Of a stretch of DNA of 64,000 nt, positions 56,108 through 64,000 are shown piece by piece. The stretch is from the NCBI GenBank assembly GCA_905250115.1, contig CAJNOI010000007.1, positions 1,285,566 through 1,349,565 of the forward strand. Reading direction: 5' to 3'. The translations under genes were made by a program, and so were the position numbers. Source of the stretch: Adineta steineri. Lineage: Eukaryota; Rotifera; Eurotatoria; Adinetida; Adinetidae. The notes beneath the pieces are model-generated. The model was not told the DNA's origin. It saw nothing but the letters and a program-made list of their open reading frames with translations, and ran no database searches. Position 1 is the first letter of the stretch, and each line of letters begins with the position of its first letter.

Positions 56108-56663
56108 TTTTTATCGATTAAAGTAAAATAAATAAGCAGAAGAAGTTTTTAATTTCTATTATTACCATTTATATCCATTCGATAGAATCATTCCTATAAC
56201 AACTGACTTCATCTCTTTCCATATTTAACGATCAGTGACCTCTTTTTTTTTTCAAAATTCATATCGTATTAATATTCAAAACCAATTGTAATTTTCATAA
56301 AACGACTAATAATAGATGAATATTCATTATTTTCAATTTAAAACTAATGACAAAAATAAAACTAAACTAAATACTGAATTTTTACTGCTAACAATAAGAG
56401 AATATAGTAACACACATAGAGAAAAAACACTTCTACGTAAAATATTGTTCGATAGTCAGAAAGAGTAATACGTAAAAATTACACATGTATGTGTTCTCTC
56501 AAGCAAATCTGACATATTCTTCAACCATCATATAAAAACATGATATATACCTACGCATTCCTGTCGAATATTTATTGTTTGTAAACCCATTGATCTTAGT
56601 AGTCAAATTATATAACGTATAAGTATACATTTAATTATTCAACACTATTTTACATAACGAACA
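56108..56663. other. Spacer between divergent TPR and hydrolase genes
   Basis: Promoter-containing AT-rich DNA. Nothing else recognised. Confidence 0.5.
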
Positions 56664-57446
56664 ATGGTACATGAAGAACGTGATATTAGTTATACGAGTG
56701 ATACACAAAATGAAAGAAATAAACTAGATGTTTATTATTCAAATAAAGATTTTCAACGAGATGTTCTTGTATTTGCATTTGGTGGTGCATGGGCAAGTGG
56801 AGCAAAAGGGACATATAGATTTATTGGACGAAATTTTGTACATCGAGGTTTAGTTACTGTTATTTTCAATTACAGTTTATCACCTACACCAATATATAGA
56901 ATAGCTCAAGAAGGTGCTGCAGCTGTCATGTGGGTATATACAAATATAATAAATTATGGTGGAAATCCAAATCGAATATTTCTTATGGGTCATTCAGCTG
57001 GTGGACATTTGATAGAATTAATAAATTCTGATAGGCGATTTTTTAGTCCATATAGAATTGAAAATCCAATTTATGGAATTATTTTACTTGATGCATTCGG
57101 TCTTGATATGTATCAATATCTTAGTCAACCATCATCGAGTAATGATAGATATTATAATACATTTATACAAGTATTTTCTAATGATCCTCAAATTTGGAAA
57201 CGAGCATCACCAATGCGTTATTGGAGAAATATAAGAAATCCACATCTTATTCTAGTTGGTGAAAGAACTTATCCATCAATTCAACAACATAATAGACGTT
57301 TATATGGAAAATTAAGAAGTTCACAACAAGTACCTGTAGAATTTTATGAAATTCCTCGTAGAAATCATAGAGAAATGGTTATCTATATGTTTTTTAGTGG
57401 AAATGAACAATATGATATTATTTTGAATTTTATTAAAACTTATTAA
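56664..57446 (+). CDS. Alpha/beta hydrolase, kynurenine-formamidase/esterase type
   Basis: Intronless, 260 residues. The oxyanion strand FAFGGAWASGAKG is a variant of the HGG(A/G)W motif, with Phe in place of His. The nucleophile elbow is FLMGHSAGGHL with Ser111. The likely catalytic His is in IPRRNHREM near the C-terminus, with an acidic residue around LVGERTY. This layout fits the AFMID/BD-FAE esterase group that hydrolyses formyl or short acyl groups in the cytosol. The substrate cannot be deduced. No signal peptide. Confidence 0.82.
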   Translation: MVHEERDISYTSDTQNERNKLDVYYSNKDFQRDVLVFAFGGAWASGAKGTYRFIGRNFVHRGLVTVIFNYSLSPTPIYRIAQEGAAAVMWVYTNIINYGGNPNRIFLMGHSAGGHLIELINSDRRFFSPYRIENPIYGIILLDAFGLDMYQYLSQPSSSNDRYYNTFIQVFSNDPQIWKRASPMRYWRNIRNPHLILVGERTYPSIQQHNRRLYGKLRSSQQVPVEFYEIPRRNHREMVIYMFFSGNEQYDIILNFIKTY

Positions 57447-58780
57447 ATAAACCGGTTATTCGATTGATTTTAAAAACTTCTTTTTATACAAGATCGAACA
57501 TGTTCTATTATATCTTATAAATTTCTAAAGAAAAGTACCGACAATTATTCTTAATAAGCCACTTATTATAAAATCTTGTTAATTTTTATGTTACATACTG
57601 TATAACTCAAATTCTAAATTTGTCGATCATTTTTCGATGTGAATTGATACTAATGTTATCCAATGAGTTCGATTCGAAACCTTAGGAGAACATAATTATA
57701 TCTAAATAAGTGATCGACAAGTTTAACTTGCTTTATAAGTTTTTAATGAACCAAACAGATCTGTCAAATTGACAATAATACGACAGTTTAAAACTAAGTA
57801 ATAAGTATTAAATAGTATTCCGTAGTATAATGAATTTAGACATCCTGTATGAGATCAATGATTTATAGTGAATCTGAAGATTCATCTATCTCTCTCCCAT
57901 GCAAAAGATATAACATAATCTGTCAGATTATTTTGACTAATAAATGTAAAATATTCTATGTTCGTCCAATCGATCTGATTAACGTCAACGATATGTCATG
58001 TCTTTTTTTTTGCATTTTGTGTATATTGACAAACGTAAGTTTCGCATGTTTTATATAACTAATTAATATTGTTTACTTCGAACAATTCAACTTTCAGTTG
58101 ATTTTATCTTAGTATCTTATGTGCATAAACAATCGATGTGTCTAAAATAACAACCCAATCAAGAAGAACGTTTTAAAGTGAAATACCATTACAAAATACT
58201 TTCTGTAATAGATTTAATAGTTCCTTATTCAATAAAAATATTTAAAAAATAACTTCTGTATTCTATTGTTTTTTTAAGTTATAATACTTTATCCGCTCAA
58301 TCAGTGATTGTTAAGTTCCAAATAATATTTTCCACCTTCCAAGTATAGAATAAAAATAGGAATTGTAATCAAATACTGTAAAAGAAAAACGAAGTATTAG
58401 AACGATATTCTTTCCACTAGCATAATTTCATTTCTTGAAAATAAAATTGAACTAATTTATTCAAACATAGGAAGAGTATAGAAGAATATTAATCATCAAT
58501 TCAGTCTATATGCTTTTTTATTATTACTGCTTTTACAATCTTCTCGAAGAAAAGATAGTTTATTATTGTATAAATCAACTCAATCGTATGCTTATGTAAT
58601 GTATAGTACAATATCGTCTACGTTATCATTTCTTTTTCTTAATTATTTATTCTTCGACGTCATAGATTAATCTTTGTATATATGATAAAATGTAATTCTT
58701 CTATCAAAAGATATCATAGAAGTAAGATATTTTATTAAATAAAATCAAAAAGAGAAAATAGTGTTTAATACAAATTTTGA
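57447..58780. other. Intergenic, AT-rich
   Basis: No exon or repeat I can support. The ORF at 57849-58058 lacks coding features. Confidence 0.5.
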
Positions 58781-59164
58781 TTATTTTGTTGATGGATGAA
58801 ACATTGGTAAATCTTGTTCATCGATTTCTATTAAAGTTTTTATCGTATTATTATCAGCATGAAGTATAGCAACATAAAATAGATCTGGATGTGGTGCTTT
58901 TAAATCAACAATAGGATCTAAATGACCATCAACATTCGATATCTGTCCTTGTTTTAATTTTTGTTGATAATGAAATTCGTATATAGTTGATATCGAACCT
59001 TTTAATGGTCGTAATTCTTTTTCGAATTTAAGTGTATAATGTTCTACAGGTGGGTTTGAACGTACCGATAAAATTGGCGTAACACTTGTTAATCGACCAA
59101 CGAAAGCGACTTCTGCAGTAGATAATTTATCTACAGCTTCTTGATAACCAATTAATATAACCAT
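58781..59164 (-). CDS. Small orphan protein, 127 residues
   Basis: A single-exon ORF with balanced composition and host-like codon use, unlike the low-complexity chance ORFs nearby. It reads MVILIGYQEAVDKLSTAEVA at the start, YTLKFEKELRPLKG and LKAPHPDLFYVAILHADNN in the middle, and ends DLPMFHPSTK. No signal peptide or membrane helix. The alternating hydrophobic pattern suggests a beta-rich small domain. I do not recognise the family. The TAA stop is followed by AT-rich DNA. Confidence 0.6.
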   Translation of the reverse strand: MVILIGYQEAVDKLSTAEVAFVGRLTSVTPILSVRSNPPVEHYTLKFEKELRPLKGSISTIYEFHYQQKLKQGQISNVDGHLDPIVDLKAPHPDLFYVAILHADNNTIKTLIEIDEQDLPMFHPSTK

Positions 59165-60574
59165 ATTTTATATATGATCAACTGATCCAAGTATTTATCT
59201 ATATAGACAATTGCGAAACTATAATATTAATCGTATTATTTATTAGTCGCACGTGTTGATCATATACAATGTAACGATTCGTTGATGAATGTCCTTGGGT
59301 TACACAATAGTAAAATATATCATGTGATTACTACTATCAATAGCTTATCTTTAGTCAAAATCATTTTCCTCGCTTCAATACACCAGACAAAAGATATAGT
59401 ATTAACCTTTATTCTCAAAATAAACAGTCAACTATTGGATATTCTATATCGATTATGTATAGTTCTTTATCAATGTACCATTTTATTTTATCAACCTGCG
59501 AAATGAAATAAAAGAATATAAATAAATTGATCACACATAATTATAATACTGATAAACGAATATATTATTTCCATGCGAATGTTTTATATTCAATAGTCTA
59601 TGCTCGATTGATGAGTTAAATTTATATAAAATCATCTTTATCTATTTTATTAGATAGCAGATGTATTTCCTAGGTAAGTAATGTGTGAATTGTTATAATA
59701 AAAAGCTTTAAATTTTTCTCTATACAACATAAAAGCCATAAGAATGTTATTTTAAACTAAAGAAAAACTCATTTACTCGATAATAGATATATAAATAAGA
59801 AAGTGTTGTTTTAATAATTATTTACTTGATGATGCCGTATGAAAAGTTTTTATTAGTATCTACTCTCTCAATCGTATATTCTATTTTGTAATTTTGACTG
59901 CATTATCTTATATAACGAATCATTCAGTTGAAACTGAATAAATTAAAAGAATAATCAAGAAACAAAAAGTAATTAGAATTTTATTTGAATGAACAACATT
60001 ATGCTACTCAGACGAAAAAGCAAATTTTAATGATCTTTGTCCTGTTACGATTGATCAAGGTTAGAACAGGAAGAAACACATTTTTTTTTATTGGCAGAAG
60101 AACATCAATGAATTTTTGAAAAAAGAAAAAGGCGATATAAACGAATGAAAAAGAAAATGAAAGTGATTGAATTTTAACGTTGGTGACGAAGCCAAGGTTA
60201 TTCATTGCAAATAACAACAACCAGAAAGACTAACATCGAAATATTATATAATGAAGTAAGTAAAAGACGTGTTAATAAATCTTTATTTGTTTTTAAATTA
60301 AAAGTCTTTTTCATATTTGATTGATATGAATATCAAAAGAAAAATTTGTTCATAATTAAGTTTTTCAAATAATAAATCTCTTTTTTTCCCCCATTGAAAA
60401 TAATGTGACAAACGCATTTATCGTTGTATAAGCATAGAATAACAGTTTAATAATAAATATATATTCAACAATTTGATTATTACCAAAGTTATGTCAACTA
60501 TATAGATGAAGTTATCTTTTTGATTGTTACAAAAGAATGAAATAATTGATTGATAAATAAGAGTAAGCATAGAA
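59165..60574. other. Intergenic, AT-rich
   Basis: No gene seen. The ORFs at 59282-59506 and 60008-60220 are low-complexity and unsupported. Confidence 0.5.
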
Positions 60575-61097
60575 TATGTCGCAAAATCTAGAATCAGAAA
60601 ATCTAAAAAATAAAAATTTAAAAAATAAAAATCTAGAAAGGAAAAATCTAGAAAATGAAAATCTTACAAAATACTAGACAAAGTCGAAAACTTTGCATAA
60701 ATAGATTTATTTTTATTTCACAAATTAAGAAAAAGCAGAAAAAGTATCTAACAAGAGAATATAAATATGGGTGTGTATGGATCTGAGTCTGAGTTTGGGT
60801 GTTCTCCTTAGATCAAGAACGGACACTCACACACACACACCAATTTGCCACTGGTCTATTAATCAGACATACGATATTCTTTTTTTATAACATTACTCGA
60901 GCAGTTGTCAAGAAGATGATGAAGGGACCACACATTACTATTCGCTAATTTAGTTTAATAGTAATGGCATGATTGATTAAAGTCTTAGCGATACCTGAAT
61001 AGCAAAAAGTCGACCTGATTTTGCTCCATCTACATCAGTAAAATTTTCTAAATATATCGTTTCTAGATTTTTTGCTTCTAGATTTTGCGACATTACC
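60575..61097. mobile_element. Composite inverted-repeat element with TGTGGG hairpin core
   Basis: Ends TATGTCGCAAAATCTAGA and TCTAGATTTTGCGACATTA are inverted. The 12-bp direct repeat GTAAGCATAGAA flanks it at 60563-60574 and 61098-61109, suggesting a target duplication. The left side is built from AAAATCTAGAAA-like units. The core hairpin at 60768-60841 has TGGGTGTGTATGG and TTTGGGTGT facing CACTCACACACACACACC. No ORF. Confidence 0.72.
60768..60841. repeat. TGTGGG-type hairpin inside the composite element
   Basis: A left arm of GTGTATGG/GTTTGGGTG units faces a (CA)n-rich right arm, with TTCTCCTTAGATCAAGAAC between. Confidence 0.55.
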
Positions 61098-61524
61098 GTA
61101 AGCATAGAACTATAATAAAAGAAATTTCTTTTGCTTGACTTGGAGATAGTATAGACAAATTATATAGATAAATGCAAGAGTTGATAGATAATGATATAGA
61201 TATTTTAAAAAGACTTAGATAATTAATTTTTACTAAATTTTAAAAGATATTTTCATGTGGGAATTTATATTGGAAACAGTAGAACATCATATTCTCAATT
61301 GTATAAATCTACATTTGCATAAAAAGAGATTACGTTATACATTAATAAAACATTCGGACGTTGATTTTTGTGAGTTAGTTTTTCAAAAGTAATCGATATT
61401 TTATTTAGTTCTTTTGATTTACATATCTTTAACACGAATATAAATGATAACAACTTGAGATATTCTTATCGATAACATGTAATATTTATGACATTTTATA
61501 TTAAATCTTAACAATCACTTCAAT

Positions 61525-61756
61525 CAGTAGCGTACGCAAGGGGTGGGCCGAATGGGCCCGGGCACATCCCTAGAATTTTGCTGATGAACTTGGTCTTACA
61601 GTAGTTTCCTTTTTTTTACAGCTGAGCTTTATAGTAGGAGTTGATGAATAAGTACTAACAACTTTAGTGAAAAATTAGATCAAAATTCTTTTCCAACAAG
61701 CTCCAGTGTCTATAGAAATGGGCCCACCCCATAAAAGGTTTCTGCGTACGCCACTG
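61525..61756. mobile_element. Non-autonomous hAT-type element with 8-bp target duplication
   Basis: Begins CAGTAGCGTACGCA and ends TGCGTACGCCACTG, a 14-bp terminal inverted repeat with one mismatch. It is flanked by identical ACTTCAAT at 61517-61524 and 61757-61764. The 232-bp body keeps a subterminal GGGTGGGCC/GGGCCCACCCC inverted pair and has no transposase. It lies 123 bp upstream of the Ig-gene start. Confidence 0.9.
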
Positions 61757-61878
61757 ACTTCAATATCAAATGGAAGAATAATTTAAGTTCACCAAGTCAG
61801 CTAAATCATAGAGGAAAAACGATTTAACTAATTATTATTATTTAATTTAGAAACATTGCTGATAATTAATTTTTTATA

Positions 61879-64000
61879 ATGATATCAATATATATTTTAA
61901 TCATTTTCGGTAAGAAAATCTAATAAAATAAATCAATAACACAATACTTTTTTTTCAAAGTTATATGTTTAATCACAATAATAGATAATAATTTAATTAT
62001 AAAACCAAGTGAATCAATTATTTTACGTGATCAATTTAAACCATTTGTTGCATTGTGTACTGGACAAGAAAATATTCGAGTTGGTTTGTATTGGAGAATA
62101 TTTTCTATTCAATATTATTTTTTTATCTTATTTTTCAAGTATCTTGGCAATCTCCGTTACAAATTAATATAGAAGAAAATAGTAATGCAAGGTAATTAAA
62201 TAATAATATGAAGATTTTTAATAGAAATCATTTATTTAGAGTAACAATTGAACGTAAAACTTATGGATTAAGATTACGTATAAGAAATTTAACAGAAAAT
62301 GAACAAGGAACATGGACATGTCTAGGTTTTGATGAAGACAATAAATCTTTTTCAAAAACTATACAAATTAATATTAAAAGTTAATATTATTTTATCGAAA
62401 TTGAATTAATTCTTATTATTCTTATTCTTTTATAGTTCCAATAACATTTGTTAGTGAATCAATTCAATATGCTGAATTAAATTCTGCTGTATTAATTAAA
62501 TGTTATGTAATATCAAATCCATCGGCTGAAATTTCATGGTTTAAAGGAGAAGATAAATTAAATATTTTATCATCAAATTACGAACAAAAAAATAATGGCT
62601 TAAAAATTAATCGAGTATCATTAAGAGATAATGATACATTTTGGTGTCAAGCAGATGTTAGTGAAACTGGAGAATCTAAAGATTATCAAATTCAAGTTAT
62701 TCTTGCACGTATATTTTCTTAGAATACGATTAATTTTGAAATTTTGAAAGAAATATTTTTAGAAGCTATAACATCAACAAAAATTACATGTATGACACCA
62801 TGTGCAGTTGAAAAACGAACAGCAACTTTAATTTGTGAGGCAAATGGAGTACCACAACCACAATATTCATGGTTTTATGGACAGGTTTATTTTATATATC
62901 AGCTAAATCAGACGGAATAGGACATTTATCTCCTTCATTTGACTTGAATGTTAGAATTTTTCTTATTAAAACGAGTCAACCAGGGGTTCCCATGGATTTG
63001 CGTGCTAAATGTCGAAAGGTAAAATGTCGAAAAAAAAAGTCGAAATTGAAAAAAGTCGAAAACCAAAATGTCGAAAATGCTTAGATGTCGTCATTGACCA
63101 GTATCGATGTTTGTTCTAATCATTTTTCTCGTATTTTCTTTCGGCTTCTTCTAAAATCGTTATGTCGACTAGTCAGAGTCTGGGTGTAGGTTAAGAGACG
63201 ATAAATACCCACACCCAAACCTGCACCCACATCTACACCCATTGAAATCAAGTATTTCATTATCAACATCAAACAGGATTTTTTTGCTCATTCGACATTT
63301 TTCATTTTCGATATTTTCCATTTCGACTTTTTTTTCGACGTTTTTCCTTTCGACATTTAGTATACATACCTTCCCATGAAGTCGAAAAATAAAAAGGTCT
63401 ACCTTACTATTATCTGAAACTGCCCGAAAAAGGATTTGTCTCTTTTCAATTAGATATACATCTTTCAGTTTTGTGAAGTCACATAGTTAAAAAATGATTT
63501 TGTCCATATACATATAATCTAATTATAGCATGGTCCTTTTACTATTAATGGAATATCAAAATTTATTATTCGTGGAAATCGATTAATAATAAATTATGTT
63601 GATGAAACAGATAATGGTCGTTATTCATGTCATGCATTTAATGATTATGATCAAAAAGGACAAAAAATAGGATATATACTTAATGTTATTAGTAAGAATC
63701 AAAAATCTTTTTTTGAGGGTTTTTTTTAATAGAATTTATTATAGTTCCACTTTCTTTGTCACCTATTTCTCAAATACAAATAAATCTTGATGAAAATTCT
63801 CCATCACAACGAATTACTTTTTCTTGTCGTGTTCAACGTGGTTCAACAACAAATCTTTCTTTAGAATGGTTTTATGCTAATAATACACTTGTACAAGTAA
63901 AAAATAAATAAATAATAATAATAAGTTCTCACATAATCATTTTCTCTATAGCCTATCAATGGTCTATCGATTGATAGTACTCAATTAACAACACATCATT
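61879..64000 (+). CDS. NCAM/fasciclin-II-like immunoglobulin-superfamily protein, 5' part
   Basis: Exons 61879..61909, 61985..62083, 62140..62191, 62240..62379, 62436..62708, 62763..62884, 63529..63691, 63745..63896 and 63952 onward join in frame. A very short leader (MISIYILIIF) could be a minimal signal peptide. Ig1 has the Trp in VSWQSP and the Cys in GTWTCLGFD. Ig2 has VLIKCYV, ISWFKGEDK and DTFWCQAD. Ig3 has ATLICEANGVPQPQYSWFYG and DNGRYSCHAFNDYD. Ig4 begins TFSCRVQRG. The D-x-G/D-x-Y/F-x-C tails are typical of I-set domains in cell-adhesion receptors. One long intron (62885-63528) holds an inverted-repeat element. The gene continues past the window. Confidence 0.85.
63005..63360. mobile_element. 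Composite inverted-repeat element with GTCGAAA arms and TGTGGG hairpin core
   Basis: The arms CTAAATGTCGAAAGG and CCTTTCGACATTTAG are perfect inverted ends (15 bp), continuing as several imperfect GTCGAAA/TTTCGAC units. The core hairpin at 63178-63240 is TGTGGG-like. The element sits in an Ig-gene intron. No ORF, and the target duplication is unclear. Confidence 0.72.
63178..63240. repeat. TGTGGG-type hairpin inside the composite element
   Basis: GTCTGGGTGTAGGTTAAGAG faces ATACCCACACCCAAACCTGC and CACCCACATCTACACCC. The loop AAGAGACGATAAATA matches those at 19001 and 25291. Confidence 0.7.

Noticed and set aside
62869..63084. 71-codon ORF overlapping an Ig exon
   Set aside because: It reads through a good splice donor into the GTCGAAA arm of the composite element. 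The exon ends at 62884.

Overview
This is a 64 kb window of AT-rich, intron-bearing animal DNA, most likely from a bdelloid rotifer of the Rotaria/Adineta kind. The reasons are very short introns (about 45-60 bp) with plain GT..AG ends, interstitial TGTGGG repeats (the hexamer reported for bdelloid telomeres), intronless genes of families better known from bacteria or plants, and NAD:arginine ADP-ribosyltransferase/TPR and F-box/LRR genes of a bdelloid type. There is one assembly gap of 100 N at 6526-6625. The assignment is inference from these traits and was not tested by alignment.

Layout. 1-620: 5' part of an unrecognised gene (minus). 959-1900: intronless class A GPCR (minus). 4485-4756: tiny two-exon Gly/Tyr-rich protein. 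6388-6489: last exon of an LRR gene (minus) running into the gap. 6626-6867: C-terminus of a DNAJB6-like chaperone. 7213-7833: calmodulin-like EF-hand protein. 10096-11550: Golgi-type sulfotransferase (minus). 14297-17765: a nine-exon gene joining RRMs, CCCH fingers and a degenerate protein-kinase domain. 19210-23984: two neighbouring ADP-ribosyltransferase-like/TPR genes, one with and one without the catalytic ExE motif. 24721-27277: F-box exon followed by a tandem array of 84-nt LRR exons. 27814-39754: neurofibromin (minus). 40099-47957: compact housekeeping block with ATP synthase OSCP, NFU1, SLC25A46, an SR splicing factor, a DmpA-type peptidase and tRNA-Cys. 48332-59164: GT37-like fucosyltransferase, PL8 polysaccharide lyase, DUF4419 protein, a second ADP-RT-family TPR protein, an alpha/beta hydrolase and a small orphan. 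61879-64000: 5' part of an NCAM-like immunoglobulin-superfamily gene.

The window is rich in small non-autonomous repeats. Two hAT-type elements have perfect 8-bp target duplications. Two composite inverted-repeat elements and several stand-alone copies carry a hairpin whose arms are TGTGGG/CCCACA-like. A ~310 bp repeat sits in opposite orientation inside introns of two unrelated genes. A 620 bp palindromic element lies in an NF1 intron.

Functionally the region mixes conserved core genes (OSCP, NFU1, SLC25A46, NF1, tRNA-Cys) with accessory genes for glycan synthesis and breakdown (sulfotransferase, fucosyltransferase, PL8 lyase) and with expanded, fast-evolving families (ADP-RT/TPR, LRR). No operon-like organisation is visible. 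The best candidates for something undescribed are the RRM-CCCH-pseudokinase protein, the catalytic/non-catalytic ADP-RT pair with its shared N-terminal domain, the exon-unit LRR array and the TGTGGG hairpin family.
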